Origin: Afipia carboxidovorans OM5
Lineage (GTDB): Bacteria; Pseudomonadota; Alphaproteobacteria; Rhizobiales; Xanthobacteraceae
Direction of reading: 5' to 3'
Assembly (NCBI RefSeq): GCF_000218565.1
Contig: NC_015684.1
Span: 2,418,001 to 2,482,000, forward strand
Length of the DNA: 64,000 bases
Both the position numbers and the translations under genes were made by a program. The notes under the pieces were generated by a model. That model was not told the origin of the DNA. It searched no databases and was given only the letters and a program-made list of their open reading frames with translations. Below are positions 35,684 through 45,454 of the stretch, piece by piece (the stretch's first letter is position 1; each line of letters starts with the position of its first letter).

Positions 35684-35718
35684 TAAAAAAACCAAGGCCG
35701 CACGCGGCGGCCTGGCTT
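35684..35718. terminator. Bidirectional terminator between lipB and VOC gene
   Basis: Flanking AAAAAAA and a short T run; stem AGGCCG (35695-35700) with CGGCCT (35708-35713). Confidence 0.8.
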
Positions 35719-35749
35719 TGATGAGTTCCTCGTTAGTTTCGCCGAGGGC

Positions 35750-36148
35750 TTAGCCCGGGAACGGTGCGCGGGCACAGAGCTTGTTGCCGTCGGGATCGCG
35801 CAGATAGGCAAGGTACACTTTCTTTCCGCCGGAGACGCGCACGCCCGGAGGATCCTCGATGCTGGTGCCGCCGTTGGCGACGCCCGCGGCGTGCCACGCA
35901 TCCACCACCGCCGGGTCCTTCATCAAAAGGCCGATAGTGCCGCCATTGGCGGAGCTCGCGGGCTTGCCGTCGATTGGCTTCGTCACCAGAAAGCGCGCGC
36001 CGTCCTTGCTGTACGCAACGCGGCCCTTGGCGTCGATCTCCCCGGCCGCCCCGCCGGCCGCGGTGAACACCGCGTCATAGAATTTCTTGGCCGCCTGGAG
36101 GTCATTCGAACCTACCATAACGTGACAGAACATATTCCAAACTCCCAT
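35750..36148 (-). CDS. VOC (glyoxalase/dioxygenase superfamily) protein
   Basis: 132 residues: a paired beta-alpha-beta-beta-beta fold, FCHVMVGSNDLQAAKKFYDAVF at the start and VYLAYLRDPDGNKLCARAPF near the end. The H (FCHVM) and E-equivalent positions suggest at least partial metal ligands; the set is not complete enough to call glyoxalase I. Substrate is unknown. It converges on lipB. Confidence 0.87.
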   Translation of the reverse strand: MGVWNMFCHVMVGSNDLQAAKKFYDAVFTAAGGAAGEIDAKGRVAYSKDGARFLVTKPIDGKPASSANGGTIGLLMKDPAVVDAWHAAGVANGGTSIEDPPGVRVSGGKKVYLAYLRDPDGNKLCARAPFPG

Positions 36149-36370
36149 TTCTGCAGGTGAAATGATCTACGCCCCATGCATATTCTTGCTGAACGCGCGA
36201 GACAACACGGAAGAGACCGCCAAGGGAAAACTCAAAGTCGCAGGCGCCTTCCCCGCGTAGCAGACCTCGCTAGCGGAAGACCGCGCTTATCTCTCGTGCC
36301 GCGATGAAACTCCACGCAGTGAGGGTTCGCCCGCGCGTTCACCGCAGAACGCGGGCTGCAGGTTTGACAC

Positions 36371-37960
36371 TCAGGGGCCGCGTCGGCGGGCACCGACATC
36401 GTCGAGCCGCTTCGGGCCATCGGGACTGCCCGGCGTGGCAGATGGACCAACCATGATCGCCGCGATCTCGCGCGTGGCGCCGGTCACGCCCCACAGCGAC
36501 AACGTCACCGGGAAGGTCCAGCGGCGGGTGCCGGGCACTTTCCGCGCGATCTCCGCCATCCAGGCATCGCAGCGCGGCTCGCCGGCGAAACACAGCGCGC
36601 TCCAACCCTTGGCGAAGGTGCCGTCCGCCGGGAGCGCAGCAAAGGCAAACGATCGTCCGTAAAGCGGATGATCGGGGCTATAGAACTCCGTGGCGAAGGC
36701 GAGGCCATCGTCCCCGCTCACGCGCGCAAGCGGCACGCCGTACGCCTCACGCCATGCGGAGGCGAGTTCCAGCGCCGCACCACGATAGAAATCCCGACCA
36801 CTCTGGTTCGGATGCGCATTCCGATAAAGCGCGTGCAATGGCGATGCAAGCACGGCGCACAGAAACAAGCCTCCGACCATGGTCGCGAGATTAACCGTCT
36901 CGCGGCGGGGAATCTCGAACCGCAAGGCGCCAACCAGAATCAGGATGACGAGAAACAGGCCCTGGAAGTGCCACGTCGCCGGCAGATCGCTGCCGACACC
37001 AACGACCATCACGATCGGCATCAGGATGCTCGCGGCGAAAACAAGCAGGAGGAGAAACAACCCCGAAGGAAGTTCTTTCAGGTTGCGCCCCCACTCCCGC
37101 AGGTGGGAGCGAAGCATGACGCAGAGGCTGATAACGGGAAACAGAAGGTAAGCGATATTCGTCACGGCAAACAGCGCCGCATCCCGAAGCGACTGATTAC
37201 CATCTCGTGCGATGTGCGTATGGACCGCATATTGGAACGGCAGAAAATCGTTCTGCGCGAGCCAGTAGACGTGTGGCGCGATCCCGATCAGCCCGCAGGC
37301 AACCGAGATCCATGGCGCGCGCGACAGCAGGTATCGCTTGCGGTCGGGATGAAGGAAGGCGGCGGCGACAAATCCGATGATCAGAAAGATCGAATAATAT
37401 TTGCCGAGCATCGCCAGCGCGCAAAGGAAGCCCGCTGCAGCCGCCCAGCCCGCCGTGCGCTCCTCGAACGAGCGCAGAAAGCAATAGGTCGCAAACGGCC
37501 AGACCGCGAGCATAATACTGTTGGCGTTATATTTCTCGGCGTGAAACAGATAGACCGGCGTCAACAGCAGCAACAACAGGATCACGGCCCGCTTGTCGCC
37601 TTGCATGAAGCGGCGCGCGAGCAGGTCCACCGCGAACAGCGCAAGCCCGGCATTGACCATCGCGAGCAGCCGGAACGACCAGTCGGTCAGCGGGAAAACA
37701 TCGGTCCAGAGATGGGCGACCCACCCCATCAGCGGCGGGTGCTTCCAGAATCCCCAGTCAAACGTCCGTCCGACTGCCCACGCCTCGAGGATGTCCATGT
37801 GCATGCCATGGACGTAGGCGACACTGAACCCGAGCGCCGCGAGGCCGACAAATCCAATGAGGAAAATTGGAATAGACCAGCCGGTCTCGATTTTGTCGAG
37901 CCACCGGACCAGCAAGGTCCGGACGCTGCGAAGAGGCGCCAGAATCAAGAGATCGCGCAC
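36371..37960 (-). CDS. Glycosyltransferase family 39-type membrane protein
   Basis: 529 residues from a GTG at 37960. At least 10 hydrophobic segments follow an N-terminal loop. The first loop has the acidic pattern HMDILEAWAVGR and FWKHPPLMGWVAHLW. This matches the PMT/ArnT (GT-C) class, which uses a polyprenyl-phosphate sugar donor on the periplasmic face. The acceptor is unknown; lipid A or a surface glycan are possible. The C-terminal 150 residues are soluble and periplasmic. No lipid A gene is adjacent. Confidence 0.82.
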   Translation of the reverse strand: MRDLLILAPLRSVRTLLVRWLDKIETGWSIPIFLIGFVGLAALGFSVAYVHGMHMDILEAWAVGRTFDWGFWKHPPLMGWVAHLWTDVFPLTDWSFRLLAMVNAGLALFAVDLLARRFMQGDKRAVILLLLLLTPVYLFHAEKYNANSIMLAVWPFATYCFLRSFEERTAGWAAAAGFLCALAMLGKYYSIFLIIGFVAAAFLHPDRKRYLLSRAPWISVACGLIGIAPHVYWLAQNDFLPFQYAVHTHIARDGNQSLRDAALFAVTNIAYLLFPVISLCVMLRSHLREWGRNLKELPSGLFLLLLVFAASILMPIVMVVGVGSDLPATWHFQGLFLVILILVGALRFEIPRRETVNLATMVGGLFLCAVLASPLHALYRNAHPNQSGRDFYRGAALELASAWREAYGVPLARVSGDDGLAFATEFYSPDHPLYGRSFAFAALPADGTFAKGWSALCFAGEPRCDAWMAEIARKVPGTRRWTFPVTLSLWGVTGATREIAAIMVGPSATPGSPDGPKRLDDVGARRRGP

Positions 37961-38068
37961 GATGTCCCAGAAAGGAGAGGAATCAATAAATCGTGAAACA
38001 CGTCACTGCTAAATGGCCGGCCGTAGCTTTACAAGCTGCGTTTCCTTTTGGCGCAGGCTTTCTTTCAA

Positions 38069-38368
38069 TCAGACGGTCGGACGGCTGATGAAGCCCGCCA
38101 CCCGGCCCTCGGCGTGCGCCTCCTCGGGCGCGGCATCCGCCTCGTCGATGCGGGTGACATGGGCGAACGGCGGCCCTGCCCGGCAGGCTTCGATCATTTC
38201 GGCCACAACCTCTGGCCGGCCGGAGACCAGAAGTTCGACCTCGCCACTTCGACGGTTACGGACCCAGCCATCGAGCCCGAGCCGGTTCGCCGTATCCTGC
38301 GCCCATGCGCGGTAGCCGACGCCCTGCACGCGGCCATGAATGAAAAGATGTCTCGTCACCTGCGCCAT
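38069..38368 (-). CDS. acyP: Acylphosphatase
   Basis: 99 residues, the usual length. The signature VQGVGYRAWAQ (R20) and GWVRN (N38) are the two catalytic residues; FIHGRVQG and GEVELLVSG complete the fold. It hydrolyses acyl phosphates to carboxylate and phosphate in the cytoplasm. It is on the same strand as the glycosyltransferase gene, 108 bp apart. Confidence 0.95.
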   Translation of the reverse strand: MAQVTRHLFIHGRVQGVGYRAWAQDTANRLGLDGWVRNRRSGEVELLVSGRPEVVAEMIEACRAGPPFAHVTRIDEADAAPEEAHAEGRVAGFISRPTV

Positions 38369-38404
38369 GAGGCCTGCCTAGTCTCGCCTGCCGGACAATG
38401 CAAA

Positions 38405-38445
38405 GCCGCCCGCGAGCCACGCTATTGGCATGGCTCGCGGGCGGC
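38405..38445 (-). terminator. Strong 15-bp perfect hairpin
   Basis: GCCGCCCGCGAGCCA (38405-38419) pairs perfectly with 38431-38445 across an 11-base loop. It lies between acyP and the hypothetical gene, both on the minus strand. It has only a short T run, so it is either a terminator or a processing/stability element. Confidence 0.65.
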
Positions 38446-38479
38446 AAGATTCAAGGCCTATGGCAGAAAAGCTGTACGC

Positions 38480-39073
38480 TCAGCTCACGAGATCGATCAT
38501 GCCGGGAAGCGATGCGACCACCGGCAGCGTCGCGGCGCCGATCAGGGACGCCACGAGCGTCTTCAGCACGCGGCTGTTGCGCCGCTTGCCGCGCATCTGC
38601 ATGGCGATCCACTCCAGCACTTCGACATTGACGCCCACCGCGGTGGTCGGCGCCCAACTTTCGATCGCCGTGCCGGGCTGCAAGGCAACGGAGCGCGGCG
38701 GCACCGGCAGGCCGGAAGCAGCAGCTGCATGATGCACCACAGCCTTCGCCAGAAGGTCGTCGAACAGACCGTCGTCGGTGCGGTCGGCACCCGCCTCGCC
38801 AATCTGGAAAAGCGTCTCGGCTTCGGCCCGGCTCACGGGAAGATCACGCACGCCGGCGGCGGTGAGGATGCGCCTGCACCAGGCGGCATCATCGGCATCG
38901 AGCGAGCGGGAGAAATGAATGCGTCCTGCGGTGGTCGGCCCCTCGCCGGTGATGACGCCATCGCGGACGACGCCGAGGGCGCTGACTGCGGAAGCGCGGG
39001 CCGCTTCGTTCTGTAACGTTTCAACCTGACGGATCAATTCGGAGAGATCGGCGGGACTGTCCTGGACAGACAT
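38480..39073 (-). CDS. Hypothetical protein with C-terminal hydrophobic helix
   Basis: 197 residues, not recognised. N-terminal coiled-coil-like segment (DLSELIRQVETLQNEAARAS), a central acidic alpha-rich region (SLDADDAAWCRRILTAAGVRD), then MQMRGKRRNSRVLKTLVASLIGAATL and SLPGMIDLVS at the C-terminus (possible membrane or amphipathic helix). It could anchor to a membrane through the C-terminus. An exact CtrA-type box lies 44-58 bp upstream of the ATG, suggesting cell-cycle control. No function assigned. Confidence 0.65.
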   Translation of the reverse strand: MSVQDSPADLSELIRQVETLQNEAARASAVSALGVVRDGVITGEGPTTAGRIHFSRSLDADDAAWCRRILTAAGVRDLPVSRAEAETLFQIGEAGADRTDDGLFDDLLAKAVVHHAAAASGLPVPPRSVALQPGTAIESWAPTTAVGVNVEVLEWIAMQMRGKRRNSRVLKTLVASLIGAATLPVVASLPGMIDLVS

Positions 39074-39116
39074 TGTACTAACTCATCTAGGGACCCCACA
39101 GCATCGCCGATGGGGC

Positions 39117-39131
39117 TTAAGGTTACGTTAA
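39117..39131 (-). promoter_or_regulatory. CtrA-type box upstream of hypothetical gene
   Basis: TTAA-GGTTACG-TTAA, an exact TTAA-N7-TTAA match 44-58 bp upstream of the 39073 start. Confidence 0.5.
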
Positions 39132-39479
39132 AGATTGGCAGGCGGCGCTTCACCACATACCGGCTCACCATGTCGGCGAGATGACTCTCGACAACCGGAC
39201 GGGTGTTCTTCTCTCAAGGCGTTCGGGCGTGCGTGGGGCCTCGTGAAGGCGGATTCGGGGCATTTTAGTTAATCACGCAAACGTGCCCGTCGGCGGCGCA
39301 CGGAAATAACAACGCTGGCGCGCTTAAAAATGAGAACGTTTCTATCGTTCCAGGCTCTACGCGGAGAACTTTATCATCCTTTTCGCGACGCTGTTTCCGC
39401 CGCGCTTCTCTCCGCTTATATTCGCGGCAGCAACTCTCACGACAACCTGCGACAACTTGTAACGAGGCAAGATTTAACC
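39132..39479. other. 348-bp leader region of peroxiredoxin gene
   Basis: No supported gene. An in-frame extension upstream of the peroxiredoxin starts at 39330 but lacks family similarity. The bases just before the start read TTTAACC, which gives TTAACCAT by chance with the start codon. Promoter not identified. Confidence 0.4.
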
Positions 39480-40139
<660 letters not shown>

Positions 40140-40169
40140 CGCACTCGGCCTTCATCAAACATTCCGTGA

Positions 40170-40197
40170 AAAAGGAGCGCCTCGCGCTCCTTTTTTG
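40170..40197 (+). terminator. Intrinsic terminator after peroxiredoxin
   Basis: GGAGCGC, loop CTC, GCGCTCC, then TTTTTT. Confidence 0.92.
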
Positions 40198-40244
40198 TTG
40201 TGGGGCATTAACAGACGTGCGCTGCTCTCATCCCGCCAACACGA

Positions 40245-41708
40245 ATGCTGCTCCTGATGGCCTCTGCTTCTTCTGTCATCGTCTGGTTTCGTAACGACCT
40301 GCGACTCTCCGATCATGCCGCACTTGCGGCAGCCGCTGGCACCGGCGCGCCTTTGATCTGTCTCTTCATCCTTGATGAGGCAGCCGCGCAATCGGCTCGG
40401 CGCCCGCTTGGCGCAGCCGCAAAATGGTGGCTCGCGAACTCGCTTCGCACTCTTGATCGTGAGCTACGAAAACGCGGCCAGCGGCTTATCCTTCGGCGGG
40501 GCGACACGGCCACCATTCTTGTACAGATCGCACAAGAGGCAAAAGCCAAAGCCGTGTTCTGGCTCGACAGCGAGATTCCCGCGGAAGCGGCATGCGCACG
40601 GCAGGTCATCACCGCCCTGCACGAGATCGGCGTGGAGACACATATCAGTCGGAGCGACCTGCTCGCATCTCCATCGATGATCCGCAACAAGGAAGGCCAC
40701 GGCCTGCGTGTCTTCACGCCGTTCTGGAAACGTGTGCGCGCGCTCGGCGACCCGCCTCCCCCGCTCCCGGCCATGAAAAAGCTGCCGCCTTCTGTTGCGT
40801 CGGTCGAAAGTGAATCGATTGAGGACTGGCAGCTTGAACCCCTCCACCCCGATTGGGCGGGTGGGCTGCGTGCACGATGGAAGCCGGGCGAAGCAGGCGC
40901 CCGCAAAAAGCTCGACGCCTTTCTCGATGATGCGATCGATGGCTATGCATCGGGGCGGGATGATCTTGCGCGAGACCAGACCTCGCATCTCTCCGCACAT
41001 CTACGCTTCGGCGAAATATCGCCGCGGCAGGTATTTCATGCCACACGCTTCGCCGCCGCGCACAACCCGGCGCTTTCACACGATGTCGAGAAATTTCTGA
41101 GCGAACTGGGCTGGCGCGAGTTCTGCCGCCATCTGCTATTCGACCAACCGGACCTGCATCGACAGGACCTGCAACCCTCGTTCGATAATTTTCCGTGGCG
41201 GACCGATCGCGCGGCGCTGAGCGCCTGGCAGCAAGGCCGCACCGGCTATCCCATCGTGGATGCCGGCATGCGCGAACTCTGGCACACCGGCACCATGCAC
41301 AACCGCGTTCGAATGGTGGCAGCCTCCTTCCTCGTCAAACACCTCTTGATCGACTGGCGCGAGGGAGAGCGCTGGTTCTGGGACACGCTGGTTGACGCCG
41401 ACCCCGGCAGCAATCCCGGCAACTGGCAATGGGTGGCCGGCTGCGGCGCCGACGCCGCGCCCTATTTCCGTATTTTCAATCCGGTTCTGCAGGGCGAAAA
41501 ATTCGACCCCGACGGCGCCTATGTCATGAAGTGGGTGCCGGAGCTTGCGAAGCTGCCGCCGAAACTTATCCATCAGCCTTGGGAAGCCACGCCGATGGAG
41601 CTTGCGGCTGCAGGCATTACGCTTGGCAAAACCTATCCCGCACCGATCGTTGACCACAAGGCCGCCCGCGAACGCGCGCTTGCCGCCTATCGGAAAATGC
41701 GGCCGTGA
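40245..41708 (+). CDS. phrB: Deoxyribodipyrimidine photolyase
   Basis: 487 residues from the ATG at 40245 (a second ATG at 40257 is also possible). An N-terminal alpha/beta domain (SVIVWFRNDLRLSDHAAL) and a C-terminal FAD domain with LSAHLRFGEISPRQVF, GYPIVDAGMRELWHTG, MHNRVRMVAASFLVKHL and DADPGSNPGNWQWVAGCG. This is the cyclobutane pyrimidine dimer photolyase of class I. It repairs UV lesions with light using reduced FAD. The antenna cofactor is not readable. It follows the peroxiredoxin gene by 105 bp but has its own start. Confidence 0.95.
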   Translation: MLLLMASASSVIVWFRNDLRLSDHAALAAAAGTGAPLICLFILDEAAAQSARRPLGAAAKWWLANSLRTLDRELRKRGQRLILRRGDTATILVQIAQEAKAKAVFWLDSEIPAEAACARQVITALHEIGVETHISRSDLLASPSMIRNKEGHGLRVFTPFWKRVRALGDPPPPLPAMKKLPPSVASVESESIEDWQLEPLHPDWAGGLRARWKPGEAGARKKLDAFLDDAIDGYASGRDDLARDQTSHLSAHLRFGEISPRQVFHATRFAAAHNPALSHDVEKFLSELGWREFCRHLLFDQPDLHRQDLQPSFDNFPWRTDRAALSAWQQGRTGYPIVDAGMRELWHTGTMHNRVRMVAASFLVKHLLIDWREGERWFWDTLVDADPGSNPGNWQWVAGCGADAAPYFRIFNPVLQGEKFDPDGAYVMKWVPELAKLPPKLIHQPWEATPMELAAAGITLGKTYPAPIVDHKAARERALAAYRKMRP

Positions 41709-41738
41709 GCGCACGAAGACATAAGCGAAATTGATCCA

Positions 41739-42638
41739 CTAACTGCCGGGCGAGACCGGTTCAGCCTTCGCCGGTTTGTTGACCAGAAGCACGCCGGCTG
41801 CGCAGATCGCCATGCCGACAATGCCAACCCAGTCGAGCCACTCGTCGAACAGGAAATAGGCCATCACGGCCGTCGTCGCGGGTACGAGATAAAACAGGCT
41901 CGCAACCTGCGTCGCGGCCGAGCGGCGGATCAGCCAGTACAGCACACTGATCGAGCCGATCGACAATGCGATCACGAGCCAGCTTACGCCGAGAATGAAC
42001 TCCGCAGTCCAGTTCACCACCCGTGTCTCGAACAGCCACGCGCCGATCGCGTAGAAAATCGCGCAGGTCACATACTGAATGATGTTGCCGGTGCGCCAGT
42101 CGATCCGCCCGCAGAAGCGCTTCTGGTAAAGCGTGCCGAGCGTAATGCTGACGAGCGCTATGCAGGTCGCGAACCAGCCCCACCCGAGGTCGCCCGTCAT
42201 CGGGCGCGAACGCAACACCAACAGTACGCCGGCGAGGCCGAGCAAAAGCCCGCCCCATTGCAGTGCCGAAACGCGCTCGCCGAGGAAGCGGTTGGCAAGC
42301 GTCGAGGTCAGGATCGGCTGCAGACCGGGGATCAACGCCGACAGACCTGCGGGAACGTTGAGATAGATCGCAATCGACACGCCGCCGAGATAAAAGCCGT
42401 GGACCAGAAGCCCCGCAACCGCGCTGTGCGCCGCCTCGCGGAGGTTCGGCCATTTCGGCCGCCAGATCGCAATGATGATCGCAAGCAGCACGGAGACATA
42501 AGACATACGGATGGTGAGAAAGGTCAGCGGCTCGGCACCCGAGACAGCATACTTCGTGCCGATGAAGCCGGAGCTCCACAGCACGACAAATACCGCTGGC
42601 GCAACGCGCGCGGCCAGATCGTCCCATCTCTGATTCAT
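41739..42638 (-). CDS. DMT-family transporter (EamA)
   Basis: 299 residues from the ATG at 42638 (MNQRWDDLAARV); 20 earlier in-frame residues are less likely. Ten hydrophobic segments in two EamA repeats: VLWSSGFIGTKYAVSG is typical of the first repeat start and ATTAVMAYFLFDEWLDWVGIVGMAICAAGVLLV (part) of the second. Predicted inner-membrane exporter of amino acids or metabolites; the substrate is not known. It converges on the photolyase gene and is divergent from frmA. Confidence 0.92.
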   Translation of the reverse strand: MNQRWDDLAARVAPAVFVVLWSSGFIGTKYAVSGAEPLTFLTIRMSYVSVLLAIIIAIWRPKWPNLREAAHSAVAGLLVHGFYLGGVSIAIYLNVPAGLSALIPGLQPILTSTLANRFLGERVSALQWGGLLLGLAGVLLVLRSRPMTGDLGWGWFATCIALVSITLGTLYQKRFCGRIDWRTGNIIQYVTCAIFYAIGAWLFETRVVNWTAEFILGVSWLVIALSIGSISVLYWLIRRSAATQVASLFYLVPATTAVMAYFLFDEWLDWVGIVGMAICAAGVLLVNKPAKAEPVSPGS

Positions 42639-42751
42639 TTGCCGTTCTGATTGCCCGAACCTATGCTGGGAGGCAATCAGCCAATTTGCGGGACGCACTG
42701 CGCCCGCGTAACAAAAGCGTCATCCCCCTACCTACTCCAAGGATTTTCGAT

Positions 42752-43879
42752 ATGGACGTTCGCGCCGCTCTCGCTACCGCCCCCGGCAAGCCGCTGGATA
42801 TCGTCACCGTGCAGCTCGAAGGCCCGCGCGAAGGCGAAGTGATGGTGGAGATCAAGGCGACCGGCATCTGCCACACCGACGAATTCACGCTGTCAGGCGC
42901 CGACCCTGAGGGACTTTTCCCGGCCATTCTCGGCCATGAGGGTGCAGGTATCGTCGTCGATGTCGGCCCCGGCGTCACCAGCGTGAAGAAGGGCGATCAC
43001 GTCATTCCGCTCTATACACCGGAGTGTCGGCAGTGCCCCTCCTGTCTGTCGCGCAAGACCAACCTCTGCACCGCGATCCGTGCGACGCAGGGTCAGGGCC
43101 TGATGCCGGACGGCACATCGCGCTTCTCATTTGAAGGCAAACCGGTGCACCACTACATGGGCACCTCGACATTTGCGAACTACACCGTGCTGCCGGAGAT
43201 CGCGGTCGCGAAAATCCGCGAGGACGCGCCTTTCGACAAGGTCTGTTATATCGGCTGCGGCGTCACCACCGGCATTGGTGCGGTGATCAACACCGCGAAG
43301 GTCGAGCAAGGCGCGAAGGCGATCGTGTTCGGCCTCGGCGGGATCGGCCTTAACGTGCTGCAAGGGCTGCGGCTTGCCGGCGCCGACATGATCATTGGTG
43401 TCGATCTCAACAACGACCGCAAGGCGTGGGGCGAGCGTTTCGGCATGACGCATTTCGTCAACCCGAAGGAAGTCGGCAAGGACCTCGTGCCCTACCTCGT
43501 CGATATGACAAAGTCCGGTGCGGACCAGATCGGCGGCGCGGACTACACCTTCGATTGCACCGGCAACGTCACGGTGATGCGGCAGGCGCTGGAATCCTGC
43601 CACCGCGGCTGGGGCCAATCGATCGTGATCGGGGTGGCACCGGCAGGTGCGGAGATTTCAACGCGCCCATTCCAGCTTGTGACCGGTCGCGTCTGGAAGG
43701 GTACTGCTTTCGGCGGTGCGCGCGGCCGCACCGACGTGCCGAAAATCGTCGACTGGTACATGCAGGGCAAGATCCAGATCGATCCGATGATTACTCACGT
43801 GATGCCGCTTACCGACATCAACAAGGCGTTCGATCTGATGAAGCGCGGTGAATCGATCCGCGGCGTGGTGACGTTTTAA
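42752..43879 (+). CDS. frmA: S-(hydroxymethyl)glutathione dehydrogenase / class III alcohol dehydrogenase
   Basis: 375 residues from the ATG at 42752. Catalytic zinc ligands C40 (GICHTDEF) and H62-E63 (GHEGAG), structural zinc ligands C92, C95, C98 and C106, and NAD-binding GLGGIG. The loop RATQGQGLMPDGTSRF is diagnostic of class III enzymes. It oxidises the spontaneous formaldehyde-glutathione adduct to S-formylglutathione and also reduces S-nitrosoglutathione. The formylglutathione hydrolase partner is not adjacent. Symbol by homology (also adhC). Confidence 0.96.
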   Translation: MDVRAALATAPGKPLDIVTVQLEGPREGEVMVEIKATGICHTDEFTLSGADPEGLFPAILGHEGAGIVVDVGPGVTSVKKGDHVIPLYTPECRQCPSCLSRKTNLCTAIRATQGQGLMPDGTSRFSFEGKPVHHYMGTSTFANYTVLPEIAVAKIREDAPFDKVCYIGCGVTTGIGAVINTAKVEQGAKAIVFGLGGIGLNVLQGLRLAGADMIIGVDLNNDRKAWGERFGMTHFVNPKEVGKDLVPYLVDMTKSGADQIGGADYTFDCTGNVTVMRQALESCHRGWGQSIVIGVAPAGAEISTRPFQLVTGRVWKGTAFGGARGRTDVPKIVDWYMQGKIQIDPMITHVMPLTDINKAFDLMKRGESIRGVVTF

Positions 43880-43914
43880 AACATCACTTCACCTCTGCAG
43901 CGCAGCCGATCGCC

Positions 43915-44958
43915 TTACAGGCGGTCGGCATCGATGATGGCCTGCACGAATGCCTGCGGTGCTTCTTGCGGCAGGTTGTGGCCGACACCGCCCTTGAGCA
44001 TGCGGTGCTGATATTTTCCAGTAAACTTCTTTGCGTAAGCTGCAGGCTCCGGATGCGGCGCGCCATTGGCGTCGCCCTCGAGCGTAATTGTCGGCACGAT
44101 TATGACTGGCGCGGCAGCGAGTTGTTTTTCAAAAGCCTCATACCTCGCCTCGCCTTCTGCAAGACCAAGCCGCCAGCGATAATTATGGATCGAAATCTCG
44201 ACATGGTCGGGATTGTCGAAGGCCTTTGCGCTCCGCTCAAACGTCGCATCGTCGAAATGCCATTGCGGCGAGGCCGTCTCCCAGATCAGCCGCGCAAAGT
44301 CTCGGCGATATTGATCATAACCCGCACGGCCGCGCTCAGTTGCAAAGTAGAACTGATACCACCACTGCAACTCGGCCTTGGGTGGCAGCGCCATCCGTCC
44401 CGCCTCCTGGCTGCCGATCAGATAACCGCTGACCGACACCATCGCCTTGCAGCGCTGCGGCCACAGTGCCGCGACGATGTTCGCGGTGCGCGCGCCCCAA
44501 TCGTAGCCACCGATCACGGCCTTCTCGATCTTGAGCGCATCCATCAGATCGATCACATCGACGGCCAGTGCGGCCGGCTCAGCATTGCGCATCGTCTGAT
44601 CGGATAAGAAGCGCGTCGTCCCGTAGCCGCGCAGATACGGCACGATGACACGATAACCTCGTGCCGCCAGCGCCGGTACCACATCAACATAGCTGTGAAT
44701 GTCGTAAGGCCAGCCGTGCAGAAGAATCACCGGCGCACCATCCGACGGCCCCGCCTCGACATAGCCGACACTGAGAACGCCCGCCTTGATTTCGCGCGGC
44801 GTCGCGAATGCTGCCGGAAGCGGCGACAGCGGCTTTTGTGACGCCGGCGCGGAGACCTCCCCCGCCGCCCTTCCTCGAGCGACGAAAGAAGCCGAGGCCA
44901 CTGCGAAAACGGCCGCTCCGAGAAAACCGCGGCGAGTCTGATCCAATGCTTGTGTCAT
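43915..44958 (-). CDS. Tat-exported epoxide hydrolase-like alpha/beta hydrolase
   Basis: 347 residues from the ATG at 44958, with GGAGGTCGTC upstream. A twin-arginine signal (TRRGFLGAAVFAVASASFVARG) predicts Tat export. The nucleophile elbow is GGYDWGAR (D153), an Asp nucleophile as in epoxide hydrolases and haloalkane dehalogenases, with oxyanion HGWP and a C-terminal His in VGHNLPQEAP. The substrate is unknown. Between this gene and ohr there are 34 bp on the same strand, so it may be under the OhrR promoter. Confidence 0.85.
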   Translation of the reverse strand: MTQALDQTRRGFLGAAVFAVASASFVARGRAAGEVSAPASQKPLSPLPAAFATPREIKAGVLSVGYVEAGPSDGAPVILLHGWPYDIHSYVDVVPALAARGYRVIVPYLRGYGTTRFLSDQTMRNAEPAALAVDVIDLMDALKIEKAVIGGYDWGARTANIVAALWPQRCKAMVSVSGYLIGSQEAGRMALPPKAELQWWYQFYFATERGRAGYDQYRRDFARLIWETASPQWHFDDATFERSAKAFDNPDHVEISIHNYRWRLGLAEGEARYEAFEKQLAAAPVIIVPTITLEGDANGAPHPEPAAYAKKFTGKYQHRMLKGGVGHNLPQEAPQAFVQAIIDADRL

Positions 44959-44992
44959 GACGACCTCCAAACGTTTTTGACTGATAGCTGCC

Positions 44993-45412
44993 TCAAGCGG
45001 CCGAGAGCTCGACCACGATGTTGCCGCGGGTGGCTCGCGAATATGGGCAAAGCTGATGCGCGGCATCGATGATCGTCTGAGCGGTGGCACGATCGACACC
45101 CGGCAGGCTGACGTTCAGCCGGGCCTGAAGCTGGAAATCCTCTCCCACGGTGCCGAGATCGACTTCGGCATCGACTGCAACATCACGCGGCAGCTTCACA
45201 TCCAGCTTGCGGGCGGCACGTTCCATCGCGCCGATGAAACAGGCCGACCAGCCGGCAGCAAACAATTGCTCGGGATTGGTTCCGGCCCCGCTGCTGCCGG
45301 GTGGCGACAGTTCGATCCGCAGCCGTCCGTCCGAGGACTGCGCCGCGCCGGCGCGACCGCCGGTGGTGTGGGTTTTCGCGGTGTAGAGAACCTTTTCGAC
45401 TGACTTTGCCAT
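44993..45412 (-). CDS. ohr: Organic hydroperoxide resistance protein Ohr
   Basis: 139 residues, full-length OsmC/Ohr. Two active-site Cys: C58 in WSACFIGAM and C122 in LCPYSRATRGN, with conserved R20 and E48. It reduces organic and fatty-acid hydroperoxides using lipoylated dihydrolipoamide as electron donor. It is divergent from ohrR, and its promoter and an operator palindrome are readable in the 138-bp intergenic region. The epoxide hydrolase-like gene follows and may share the transcript. Confidence 0.95.
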   Translation of the reverse strand: MAKSVEKVLYTAKTHTTGGRAGAAQSSDGRLRIELSPPGSSGAGTNPEQLFAAGWSACFIGAMERAARKLDVKLPRDVAVDAEVDLGTVGEDFQLQARLNVSLPGVDRATAQTIIDAAHQLCPYSRATRGNIVVELSAA

Positions 45413-45428
45413 CGTGCACCTCCATTTA

Positions 45429-45442
45429 AATCGTATACGATT
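45429..45442. promoter_or_regulatory. OhrR operator, site 1 (ohr side)
   Basis: A 14-bp perfect palindrome AATCGTATACGATT, 17-30 bp upstream of the ohr start and just past the predicted ohr transcription start, so bound regulator would block ohr transcription. A related imperfect copy lies at 45489-45507. Confidence 0.75.
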
Positions 45443-45454
45443 AAATCGAACGCG

